From Dyella amyloliquefaciens (lineage in GTDB: Bacteria; Pseudomonadota; Gammaproteobacteria; Xanthomonadales; Rhodanobacteraceae): a DNA stretch of 64,000 nt. Both the position numbers and the translations under genes were made by a program. This document shows, one piece after another, positions 53,101-60,239 of the stretch (its first letter is position 1; each line of letters begins with the position of its first letter). A model generated the notes under the pieces. It made no database searches. It was not told the origin of the DNA and saw only the letters and a program-made list of their open reading frames with translations. Location of the stretch: the NCBI RefSeq assembly GCF_004296575.1, contig NZ_SAYT01000010.1, positions 1 to 64,000 of the forward strand, given 5' to 3'.

Positions 53101-54307
53101 CAACGAGTCAGCGCGTGAGGTGCTCGAGGGCATGCTGCGGGGCATGGGCTTCGTGGTGGATGTGGCAGGCGATGGCGAAGAGGCGCTGCGCCTGTTTGCG
53201 TGGGCGAAGCGCCACCAGCGCTCCTACGAGTTGGTGTTGATGGACTGGAAGATGCCCGGCATGGACGGTATCGAAACGGTTCGACGCATGCGGGCCGAAT
53301 GCGAGGGCCAGGTGCCGGCGGTGGTGCTGGTCACCGCGTACAGCCGCGACGAAGCCATGAGCGAGGCGAAGCAGCGCGAGGTCGTGCTGAGCCAGGTATT
53401 GAACAAGCCGGTGACGGCGTCCTCACTGATGGATGCGTTCGCGCATGCGCTTGGCAAGGGTATCCAGGTGGTCAGGCATGCCGACCGCCAGCGCCGCGGC
53501 CAGGACGATGCCAGGGCGGCATTGGCGGGGTGCCGGATACTGCTGGTGGAAGACAACGAATTGAATCGCGAGCTGGCGCTGGAGCTGTTGCGCTCGGCCG
53601 GCATCGAAGTCGTGACGGCACGCCATGGCAAAGAGGCGTTACAAGCCTTGCGGGCCGACGCGAGATTCCACGGTGTCCTGATGGATTGCCAGATGCCGGT
53701 GATGGACGGCTATACGGCGGCACGCGAGATCCGCGAGCGTCTCGGCATCAAGCGGCTTCCGATCATTGCGATGACCGCCGATGCCATGGCCGGTGACCGC
53801 GAGAAGGCACTGGCCGCGGGGATGAACGACCACATTCCCAAGCCGCTGGATGTCGACGGGATGTTTGCCACCATGGCGAAGTGGATCAAGCCGCGACGCG
53901 CCACGGATGACGGCACGCCGTTGCGCGAGGCTGCGTCGGAGGAGCCGCTTCCGGAGCTGCCTGGCATCGATCCGCAGGCTGGCGTGCACATGTGTGGCGA
54001 CAATCCGTCGTTGTATCGCCGCATGCTGCTGATGTTCCGCGGCAACTACGCGGAGTTCGACCGCTTGTTCCATGATGCGCAGCGTGATCCTGACCCGATG
54101 GCGGCCGGTCGTCTCGCGCATTCCCTGCGCGGTTCGGCAGGCAATATCGCCGCGAAAGAGGTGGCCGCGGCGGCCGCTGAGCTGGAGCAGGCATGTCGCG
54201 ACCAGTCGGCGCAGGAACAGATCGAGCCGGCGCTGCTCCGCTTGATGCAGGCTTTGCATCCCGTCATGGAAGGCCTGGCCGTCCTGGAGGCCAAGTCCTC
54301 CGCATGA
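50141..54307 (+). CDS. hybrid sensor kinase with two receivers and HPt
   Basis: 1388 residues: TM1 (about 16-36), a four-helix periplasmic sensor, TM2 (about 205-225), HAMP, GAF (about 290-430), two PAS domains (about 485-600 and 610-720), HisKA (FLANMSHEIRTPMNA, His near 744), HATPase with the GTGLGLAI G box, receiver 1 (D near 1033), receiver 2 (D near 1181) and HPt (His near 1325, LAHSLRGSAGNIA). It probably phosphorylates the adjacent HD-GYP regulator, resembling the RpfC-RpfG pair but with a different input. The start at 50141 has GGGGG before it; ATG 50135 is less spaced. Confidence 0.9.
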   Translation: MNALLERLERLPLRLRLQLGFGGILVLAVLIGIFSISVLKQQRDQVSRLYEQDMQGLVHIAAARSALADVSQGLRQAVLVGPGDGQQEALRQIADAAAQTQQEAELARPHIFREESLRNLAAFEVAFTDYRSQVQQIVSTLREPAAAGRGDPNARAAAMLTSPEFLRSDSAVKTALAAVSEAKRNGAVEEVRDVSSRFLHTVQITLWLLAIGLGAGVLFGHMISRSIRRPAEGLRRALDALSRGELEIEVPYTHYPNEAGDLARAIVTLRDEAREVAAQRWVKTHVAAISREMRLANDAGELARVFLTTVAPLMRIGHGALYTQDDGARLLRLAGHYAAEQAPPTVRPGEGLAGQCAVDRQPITLTEPPADYLAVSSSLGGKAPAEILVLPVLRNERLFGVVELASLSAFDASQRGLLEELLPNLATNMEILERTASTHQLLEETRRQAEVTARQAANLKAQTVELEAQQRIIEAARAWYLGIIESAPDGMMIVDEDGRIVLANPKLEAIFGYAAGELTGANVEQLVPADSGGHHAGLRQQFFGEGMSRKMGAGNADLHGVRKDGSELSVEIGLSFLPEFDGQGTCVCASVRDVSERRAMDDALLRSEERLQYILDRSPVSIGVSTQGLIRFTNPSFVQTFGMTMGGDAMHLYVDPAERKGLGERLAAGEALSGVEIQMYDRERRPRDIVATYLPITWDGESGMLGWFIDITERKAAQDAILRAKDLAEEATRAKSDFLANMSHEIRTPMNAIIGMSHLALQTELDAKQRNYVEKVHRSAESLLGIINDILDFSKIEAGQMRMEQVAFRLEDVMDHVASIIGLKAEEKGLELLFQTASDLPTALIGDPLRLGQVLLNLGNNAAKFTEKGAIVIGAERVSREGDDVEFHFWVKDSGIGMTAEQREHIFQSFVQGDSSITRRYGGTGLGLAISRTLVEMMHGRIWVESEPGKGSTFHFHVRFGVQPGTQPQAALYADAFQGVRVLVVDDNESAREVLEGMLRGMGFVVDVAGDGEEALRLFAWAKRHQRSYELVLMDWKMPGMDGIETVRRMRAECEGQVPAVVLVTAYSRDEAMSEAKQREVVLSQVLNKPVTASSLMDAFAHALGKGIQVVRHADRQRRGQDDARAALAGCRILLVEDNELNRELALELLRSAGIEVVTARHGKEALQALRADARFHGVLMDCQMPVMDGYTAAREIRERLGIKRLPIIAMTADAMAGDREKALAAGMNDHIPKPLDVDGMFATMAKWIKPRRATDDGTPLREAASEEPLPELPGIDPQAGVHMCGDNPSLYRRMLLMFRGNYAEFDRLFHDAQRDPDPMAAGRLAHSLRGSAGNIAAKEVAAAAAELEQACRDQSAQEQIEPALLRLMQALHPVMEGLAVLEAKSSA

Positions 54308-54327
54308 TGCGCGCCAGGGCGAGTGCT

Positions 54328-55149
54328 TCAGCGTTTCTCCGGCACCAGCAAGGTCACCACGAAACGGAAGCCCCAACCTTTCTGTCCCGCGTCGGTGTGC
54401 TGCGCCCAGTAACGCACGCCACCGGTAAAGCTCACCGGATGGTTGCCGATGCGCACCAGCTTGCCGATCGTGAGGTTGACGGGAACGGCCCACTGATGGG
54501 CCTTCCAGTCGTAGGTCGACTCGGCGTTGAGACCGTAGGTCCATGCAGTCGGCGTGTTGTAGCTGAGGAACGGCTGGATGAACGTATTGCTGATGTCCGA
54601 GTGCGTCCTGTCGTTGCCGACCTTGGCGATCGACCAGATATGGTTGAACAGGAAGCCGTAGGTCCAGGCGTGGTCCTGCTTGAGCACGACGGCAGTGGGC
54701 CCCAGGCCCCAGCGCTTGCTGCCCAGCAGGTCGTCGGTGGCCGTCGGAATCAGGAAGGCGGGGCCCACGCCCCAGATGATGCCGCTGCTGGAAGGCTTGC
54801 TTGGCGAGAAGAACAGGCTCTGCGTGATGTCGCCCAGGCCGAACTGGTGGCCGGTGCCCGGCGCGATTTGCGACTGGTCGATCACCGGGACGATGGTGCG
54901 CGAGATCATGTTCCAGTCATTGCCGATGGGTACGGGAATCACCGGCTGGAAATTCATGTAGGTGCGATGACCATCGTCAAGTGGGCCGATGTTCTGGTCG
55001 TAGTTGAACTGGAACGGGACGCTGATCATGGCCGCGACGGGATTGGACAGCTTCTTGGCGAGCTCGGCGTTGTCGTTGCTTTCCTGCGCGTGCGCCGTGG
55101 CGGACAGGGTGACGATGCCGGCGACGATCAGGGCTCGGGTGATAGGCAT
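54328..55149 (-). CDS. outer-membrane protein, neuromedin-U-type transporter family
   Basis: 273 residues with a signal peptide (cleavage near AHA-QES) and then short amphipathic strands: FQFNYDQNIGPLDDG, NFQPVIPVPIGNDWN, GDITQSLFFSPSKP, WGVGPAFLIPTATD, TYGFLFNHIWSIAK and a terminal FRFVVTLLVP. Similar proteins are misnamed neuromedin U. They are predicted beta-barrel porins of unknown substrate. Divergent from the next barrel across a 314-base region with an 18-bp inverted repeat. Confidence 0.75.
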   Translation of the reverse strand: MPITRALIVAGIVTLSATAHAQESNDNAELAKKLSNPVAAMISVPFQFNYDQNIGPLDDGHRTYMNFQPVIPVPIGNDWNMISRTIVPVIDQSQIAPGTGHQFGLGDITQSLFFSPSKPSSSGIIWGVGPAFLIPTATDDLLGSKRWGLGPTAVVLKQDHAWTYGFLFNHIWSIAKVGNDRTHSDISNTFIQPFLSYNTPTAWTYGLNAESTYDWKAHQWAVPVNLTIGKLVRIGNHPVSFTGGVRYWAQHTDAGQKGWGFRFVVTLLVPEKR

Positions 55150-55285
55150 GAATGTCGTCCTGGGCAGTGGGCGGTTGGCGAGCCACCGGACACAGCTCAC
55201 CGTGCGCAGCGCGTCGCGCCGTTGGGATGCGTTTGAGCGGGGAGGGCGGTCGTTGGCATCAAGCCTGTCGGCTGGCTGCCGGAGC

Positions 55286-55355
55286 GACAAGCGCAAATCC
55301 ACCAACGTTCACACCGTAAATCTACTTAGGGCCACTAGGTGGAATTGCGCTTGTC
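55286..55355. promoter_or_regulatory. 18-bp inverted repeat between two divergent outer-membrane genes
   Basis: GACAAGCGCAAATCCACC (55286-55303) and GGTGGAATTGCGCTTGTC (55338-55355) match at 17 of 18 positions, spacer 34 bases. It is roughly mid-way between the two divergent starts (55149 and 55464), so it probably marks paired operators or a strong stem that both genes share. No other feature was seen in this 314-base gap. Confidence 0.6.
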
Positions 55356-55463
55356 CGACATCGCCCGGGCAACGAACCTGAGGCCCGTACCACGTGGCGT
55401 CAGGTGCCCATACCGCCCCCACGGCAAGCCTGGCTGGCCAACCTCCACATCTGTAGAGATGCC

Positions 55464-56408
55464 ATGAAACGACTTGCGCTCCCCATGCTTCTGGCCGCCG
55501 CCGCCGTGGCGATGCCCGCACACGCGACCGAGACGGCGCTGGGGCGCCCGATCACCGGCCTGCAGGCCACCTCGTATTCGGGCCTGATTCCACCGACGCC
55601 GGGCTGGAACTGGGTCACCTCGTACATCTATTACGACGGCTCCATCAGCGGTTCCAAGGAAGTGCCGCTGGCCGGCGGCGGCACCTCGCTGGGCCTGGAG
55701 GCGGAATTCCAGCTGCTGTCGGCGACGGGCCTGTACATATGGAACACCCAGCCATCGTCGTGGAACTACGCCTCGATGGTGACCTTGCCGATCGCCTATG
55801 CCGACGTGAACGTCAACGCGCGACTCGGGCCGTTCAGCGCCAGGCGCTCGGACACCGACTTCGGCCTGTATGACATGTTCTTCGCGCCGGTGATCGCCAG
55901 CCATCACTTCAACGAGCTGCAGCATGTGTCGCTGTCGCTGTACATCTACGCGCCCACCGGCGATTACACGAAAGGCAAGCTCGCCAATCTCAGCCTGAAC
56001 AACTGGACGTTCTCGCCCACCGTCGGCTACACGCAGCTGTTCGACAAGGGCTCGCTGGAATGGAGCACCACCGCGGCGGTCGATATCTATACCAAGGACA
56101 ACGCCACCGACTACCAGAACGGTGCCGTGTTTCGCGTCGACTCGCTGCTGGTCAAGCGCTTCCCTACGGGCTGGGGCGTCGGCGCGGTAGGCGGGTGGAT
56201 CTACCAGCTGGAGGATGACACCGGCCCGATCGCCGATGCGCTCAACGGCTTCAAGGGACGTTCGCTCGCGCTGGGCCCGATGGTGAACTACCTGAAGAAG
56301 TGGCAGGGCGGGCAGGTCGAGTTTTCCGCGCGATGGCTGCACGAGTTCGACGTGAAGAACCGATTGCAGGGCAACCCGTTCATGCTGTCGGCGACGATCA
56401 CGCTCTGA
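55464..56408 (+). CDS. outer-membrane SphA/phenol-pathway-like barrel protein
   Basis: 314 residues. Signal peptide (cleavage near AHA-TET), then strand pairs such as YSGLIPPTPGWNWVTSYIYY, DFGLYDMFFAPVIASHHF, HVSLSLYIYAPTGDYTKG and terminal LSATITL. The pattern matches the SphA-like/MetA phenol degradation family of channels, which some bacteria induce with sphingosine or aromatic compounds. Substrate unknown. The ATG is chosen by signal peptide. Divergent from the neuromedin-U-type gene. Confidence 0.75.
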   Translation: MKRLALPMLLAAAAVAMPAHATETALGRPITGLQATSYSGLIPPTPGWNWVTSYIYYDGSISGSKEVPLAGGGTSLGLEAEFQLLSATGLYIWNTQPSSWNYASMVTLPIAYADVNVNARLGPFSARRSDTDFGLYDMFFAPVIASHHFNELQHVSLSLYIYAPTGDYTKGKLANLSLNNWTFSPTVGYTQLFDKGSLEWSTTAAVDIYTKDNATDYQNGAVFRVDSLLVKRFPTGWGVGAVGGWIYQLEDDTGPIADALNGFKGRSLALGPMVNYLKKWQGGQVEFSARWLHEFDVKNRLQGNPFMLSATITL

Positions 56409-56432
56409 CCGTTCCGCGGAGGCGTGAGCTGC

Positions 56433-57641
56433 TCACGCCTTGCCGCCGACATAACGGCGGCAATGATCCAGGTAGTCTTTCTCGTGCATCGAAAGAAGGC
56501 CTGTGACGGCCGTCCATAACCATGAGGGTGCTTCGAGCGTACGTGAATGATTGCGTCGCAACTCGACGCACCAGGCCTTGCGGGTGTCGGCATCCATTTG
56601 GCGGGAATGGGCATGCCCCACCACGTGGGCGAGAAATGCCGCGACGCGTCGCGCCTGCTTGCTCCCGAGTCGCGCGATATCGATCTTCAGATCCTGTGGC
56701 AGCAGTTCGCGGACGAACACCGATTTGCCGAGCAGTTGCGCCGGGCGCATGCGATCACCCAGGGCAGGCGAGAGATGCCGCGCGGCCGTGACGACGCGCT
56801 GTGCGCTGTCACGCGGCATGCGCACGCCGGCTGCGCGCGGCGCTATGGATGCTGCCGCCTCCTTGATGTCCACGAGACAGAGATCGTCTCCTTCCACGAC
56901 GTTGCCATCCACGTCCAGCAGCACCGCATAGCGGAGTTTGCCCAGCGAGCTGCAGCCCTTGCGCCAGTACGCGGCGTCGAGAACCTTGACCTTGCCCTGC
57001 GGTTCGCGATGGCGGAGACGGGTGACGAGCGTATCCAGTTCCGCTTGCCGGAACAGCGCCTGGATGGCCTTGCGCTCTCCGGCCGCCAGTGGCCAGAACT
57101 CCTTGCCAGGCGGGAAACGCAGCGCCGGACCGGGAAGACGCTCATCGGCCAGCGATTGCCAGCTGCGGCGAAGTGCTTTCCTCATCAGGCGGCGAATCTT
57201 GAGCGGCATCTCCGGTTCGTCATCATCGTTGTCGGGAAACGCGGCTTCGTAACCATCCAGCATCGCCTCCATCATGTTCGCGGTGGTGATGCCCGGCAGG
57301 TTCGAACCGCGCGCGGCCATGGCCAGCGACAGCGCGAGGCGGATTAGGTCATAGGCGGGGTTGCCGATGACGCTTTGGTCGAAATCGCGAATCTGGATAT
57401 GTACGTGCCCCTGATCGTCGGCGACCGGGCCGATGTTGCCCATATGGCAGTCACCGCAGATCCAGATGGCTGGGCCGTCGGGAAGGGTTGGGGCGGCCGG
57501 GGAATCCAGCCATTCGTAAAACCGCGCAGTGTTGCCCCGCACATACGCGTGCGCCGAGCGCGCCATTTTGGTGTTGCGTCGCGCCGTCAGTGCTCGCAGC
57601 CGTTGCGATGGCGCAACGGCGAGCTCGACATGGTCTGGCAT
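56433..57641 (-). CDS. DUF2252 kinase-like protein
   Basis: 402 residues of the DUF2252 family, with kinase-like motifs: YVRGNTARFYEWL, the HMGNIGPVAD (HxxN) catalytic-loop-like motif and IRDFDQSVIGNPAYDLIRLALS (DFD metal motif). The family looks like an aminoglycoside phosphotransferase/choline-kinase relative of unknown substrate. Start MPDHVEL is chosen because GGGAG lies six bases upstream, 13 codons inside the longer frame. Confidence 0.8.
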   Translation of the reverse strand: MPDHVELAVAPSQRLRALTARRNTKMARSAHAYVRGNTARFYEWLDSPAAPTLPDGPAIWICGDCHMGNIGPVADDQGHVHIQIRDFDQSVIGNPAYDLIRLALSLAMAARGSNLPGITTANMMEAMLDGYEAAFPDNDDDEPEMPLKIRRLMRKALRRSWQSLADERLPGPALRFPPGKEFWPLAAGERKAIQALFRQAELDTLVTRLRHREPQGKVKVLDAAYWRKGCSSLGKLRYAVLLDVDGNVVEGDDLCLVDIKEAAASIAPRAAGVRMPRDSAQRVVTAARHLSPALGDRMRPAQLLGKSVFVRELLPQDLKIDIARLGSKQARRVAAFLAHVVGHAHSRQMDADTRKAWCVELRRNHSRTLEAPSWLWTAVTGLLSMHEKDYLDHCRRYVGGKA

Positions 57642-57742
57642 GTTCGCTCCCTTGCAGTCACCAACGACTGTTGCGAACACCGGATGAAGGGAGTGTCAGA
57701 TTCGCTGAGGGGGCGTGTCGCGTGATCTCCGCGAAAAGGTGT

Positions 57743-58015
57743 TCAGTGCGGCTCGTCGGCGGCATCGTAAATGCACGACAGCACCGCCGCGGCCGCCGCA
57801 TACAGCGTGGCGGGCACTTCCTGGCGCAGCCTCAGCGAGGCGAGCAGTGCGGCCATCTGGGGATCGTGGTGCAGCGGTATGCCCAGCGCGCGCGCGCGGG
57901 CCAGCAACGTTTCCAGTGATTCGGGCGGCAGACTGGCGCTGGGCGCGACATCGTTCGGGCCACCGGAAAGGCGGAGCGTGACGCGTCGGCGGGCGGGAGG
58001 CAGTGTCGTGCTCAT
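57743..58015 (-). CDS. FlhB C-terminal-domain-like protein (YlqH type)
   Basis: 90 residues, most of which matches the cytoplasmic domain of FlhB (LLARARALGIPLHHDPQMA, LRLRQEVPATLYAAAAAVL). The NPTH autocleavage motif is absent. Stand-alone versions are found beside fliK-like genes in several groups and may modulate substrate switching in the flagellar export apparatus. Overlaps the FliK-like gene by ATGA. Confidence 0.8.
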   Translation of the reverse strand: MSTTLPPARRRVTLRLSGGPNDVAPSASLPPESLETLLARARALGIPLHHDPQMAALLASLRLRQEVPATLYAAAAAVLSCIYDAADEPH

Positions 58016-59151
58016 GCCATGGTCTTCAGCAGGATGGCGCTGTGCGGGCTGCTGGCGTGCGGCAGGCCTTGCTGGCAGCTCAACTGGTCGAGGATCAAGC
58101 CCGTGGCGGCCAGCTGCTGGCGCAGCGCGCCGAACAGAAGCTCAAGCTTGTGCACCGTGCTGGCGCGCTCGGCCCACAGGCGCACCGCCAGGCGCAGATC
58201 GCGCAGCTGCAGTTCGCCCTGGACCGGTCCTAGCGCCGGCAGGTCGATCGTGAAGCCCAGCGTCCAGGCGGAACCGGCTTCGGCGTCGGCATGCTGTTGC
58301 AGCTGGATCTGCAGGATGTCGCGGCCGCCTTCGCCCTGCAGCGGGATCTCGATCATCCACGCCGCCACCGTGGTGGCTTCGAGCTGGGCGACTTCCACGC
58401 GGGCCAGTGCGGCGTGCACTTCGCCGTGCAGGCGGATCAGCAGCGCGTCGACGTCGTCGTTGAGCAATTCGGGCGGCAGCGCAATGCGCGGCTGCGGCAG
58501 CAGGCCGCGTTGCTGCAGTGGCGGCGGGGTTTCGTTGCCGCTGGTGGCGGCACGGCGACCCGGCAGGTAATCGTCCAGCAGGCTGGCCAGGCGCAGCAGC
58601 GCACCCTTCCAGTCCTCCTGGCTCAGCGCGGCCATGTCGAGCTGCGACTGGGCGAGCTGGGATTCAAGGAACAGGCCGCTGCGGCTGATCGCTTCGCGCA
58701 GGCCTTCGCCGCGCGTGATCTCGGTCGGCGTGCGTACGACGTGTTCCAGCAGGGCGAGTGCCGGGCGCAGGTAGGCAGGCAGCTGGCGCAGCGCGGGACG
58801 CTGGGCCAGCGCATCGAGCGTGGCGAGCAGCGGAGCGTAGCCGTTCTGTTGCGGGAGCCGTTCGCGCATCGCCACCTGGATGGCGGGCTCGGGCGTGTGC
58901 GGTGCGATCACTTCCAGCATCGGCTGCGCGCCGAGGGTGAGCACGCGCACCTGGAACTGCGACGGCAGCTGGCTGCGTGGCGCCTCGGCCTCCACGGCCA
59001 GGGCGCCGATCTGCAGCACCATCATGCCGTCCTGATTGATCCCCAGCGGCCTCGCGGACAACACCGTCCCGATGCGCCAGCTTTCGGCAGCACTGCCGGA
59101 AGCGGCGCCGGCCCAGGTGAGGGCGGCCAGGCTGGTGGGTTGGATGACCAA
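58012..59151 (-). CDS. FliK-like flagellar hook-length control protein
   Basis: 379 residues, Ala/Gln/Leu-rich with disordered regions, and a C-terminal segment (about 225-340: LIRLHGEVHAALARVEVAQL, QGELQLRDLRLAVRLW) consistent with the FliK C-terminal domain that contacts FlhB. TTG start with AAGGAG six bases before it. A sigma-28-type promoter is centred about 65 bases upstream. Adjacent FlhB-C-like partner supports a role in export switching. Confidence 0.75.
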   Translation of the reverse strand: MVIQPTSLAALTWAGAASGSAAESWRIGTVLSARPLGINQDGMMVLQIGALAVEAEAPRSQLPSQFQVRVLTLGAQPMLEVIAPHTPEPAIQVAMRERLPQQNGYAPLLATLDALAQRPALRQLPAYLRPALALLEHVVRTPTEITRGEGLREAISRSGLFLESQLAQSQLDMAALSQEDWKGALLRLASLLDDYLPGRRAATSGNETPPPLQQRGLLPQPRIALPPELLNDDVDALLIRLHGEVHAALARVEVAQLEATTVAAWMIEIPLQGEGGRDILQIQLQQHADAEAGSAWTLGFTIDLPALGPVQGELQLRDLRLAVRLWAERASTVHKLELLFGALRQQLAATGLILDQLSCQQGLPHASSPHSAILLKTMA

Positions 59152-59201
59152 TCAAGACTCCTTGCGGCCGGGATCCGTGCGCGCGCCCTTCCGTGCACTG
59201 T

Positions 59202-59228
59202 TGATCGGCCGCCCCGGAAAGAACTTGA
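59202..59228 (-). promoter_or_regulatory. sigma-28 (FliA) promoter for the FliK-like gene
   Basis: On the minus strand: TCAA (-35, 59225-59228), 15-base spacer, GCCGATCA (-10, 59202-59209). Consensus is TAAA-N15-GCCGATAA; this has one mismatch in each half. Confidence 0.7.
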
Positions 59229-59275
59229 GGGAATTTTTTTCGGTTCCGGAACAGCCATGTCGCGGCCCCGATGGC

Positions 59276-59302
59276 TAAAGCAGATCCCGTTATGGCCGAT
59301 AA
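59276..59302 (+). promoter_or_regulatory. sigma-28 (FliA) promoter for the STAS-cheY-cheA genes
   Basis: TAAA at 59276-59279 and GCCGATAA at 59295-59302 with a 15-base spacer: a perfect sigma-28 consensus, 40 bases upstream of the STAS gene. Confidence 0.85.
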
Positions 59303-59342
59303 GCACCCCGTAGACGCCCGTGGGGCGCAGTGAGGACAGGCC

Positions 59343-59663
59343 ATGGGAAGCAAGACAAACCCACAACGCAAAACTGGCGAGGCACGGGTGATCGCACTGC
59401 CCGCGGATTTCCGCCTGGCCGACCTCGCCGACGTGAAAGCCGGCCTGCTGCAGGCACTGGAAGCGCCGTCCGTCGAACTCGACGGCGCCGGGGTGGAACG
59501 TGTGGACACCGCCGCGCTGCAGCTGCTGCTGGCGTTCCGCCGCGCGGCCTCCGCGCAGGGACTGCCGGCCTCATGGGTAGGTGTGAGTGAAACGATGCGT
59601 GATGCGGCAGGCGTACTTGGCCTGACGCAGGCTCTGGAATTGCCGGCAACCATGCCGGCCTGA
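59343..59663 (+). CDS. STAS-domain protein
   Basis: 106 residues, a single STAS fold: VIALPADFRLADLADVKAGL, SVELDGAGVERVDTAALQLL, AQGLPASWVGVS and LGLTQALELPA. Stand-alone STAS proteins are common at the head of chemotaxis and anti-sigma loci. The Asp/Thr in RVDTAALQL sits where SpoIIAA has a phosphorylatable Ser. The role in this operon is unknown. GGACAGG lies before the ATG, and the sigma-28 promoter is close upstream. Confidence 0.8.
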   Translation: MGSKTNPQRKTGEARVIALPADFRLADLADVKAGLLQALEAPSVELDGAGVERVDTAALQLLLAFRRAASAQGLPASWVGVSETMRDAAGVLGLTQALELPATMPA

Positions 59664-59677
59664 AACTGAGGTGGAAG

Positions 59678-60040
59678 ATGGCAAAGATTCTTGCAGTGGA
59701 CGATTCGGCTTCGATGCGCGGCATGGTGGCCTTCACCCTTCGCGGCGCCGGTCATGACGTGAGCGAGGCCGAGAACGGCCAGCTCGCCCTGGACGCCGCC
59801 CGCGGCGGCCGTTACGACCTGGTGCTGGCGGACGTGAACATGCCGGTGATGGATGGCATCAGCATGGTGCGCGAATTGCGCACGATGCCTGAGTACAAGG
59901 GCGTGCCGATCCTGATGCTGACCACCGAGTCGCATACCGACAAGAAGATGGAAGGCAAGGCCGCCGGCGCCACCGGCTGGCTGGTGAAGCCGTTCGATCC
60001 TGAGCAGCTGCTGGCGACCGTCAAGCGCGTGCTGGGCTGA
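59678..60040 (+). CDS. cheY: chemotaxis response regulator CheY
   Basis: 120 residues, a receiver alone: D8/D9, phospho-acceptor D52 (LVLADVNMPVMDG), T82, and K104 (GWLVKPFD). Phosphorylated by CheA, it binds the flagellar motor to change rotation. Fifteen bases after the STAS stop, so they probably share a transcript; AGGTGGAAG supports the ATG. Confidence 0.92.
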   Translation: MAKILAVDDSASMRGMVAFTLRGAGHDVSEAENGQLALDAARGGRYDLVLADVNMPVMDGISMVRELRTMPEYKGVPILMLTTESHTDKKMEGKAAGATGWLVKPFDPEQLLATVKRVLG

Positions 60041-60078
60041 ACAGCTTTAGCCCCTCTGTTTGAGGGAGTGCGGGCAAC

Positions 60079-60206
60079 TAGCCCCTCTCCCCCGGGAGAG
60101 GGGTTGGGGAGAGGGTACGGGTCTTGCGTAACCTTCAACGAAGCGCTCCGCCCGCACCCTCATCCGCCTGCCGGCACCTTCTCCCAAAGGGAGAAGGGTC
60201 TCGATC
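60079..60206. repeat. pair of REP-like intergenic hairpins
   Basis: CCCCTCTCCC with GGGAGAGGGG (60082-60103) and CCTTCTCCC with GGGAGAAGG (60177-60197) lie in the cheY-cheA gap. The context (CCCTCATCCGCCTGCC) is a familiar multi-copy intergenic element of Xanthomonads. Either hairpin could damp transcription into cheA. Confidence 0.7.
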
Positions 60207-60239
60207 TGCAAGTTTTCGTTCCACTAGAGAAACCTCCCC

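Noticed and set aside
55286-55355. Invertible promoter segment
   Set aside because: The 34-base spacer is far shorter than known invertible segments and no invertase gene is nearby; kept only as a low-probability alternative.
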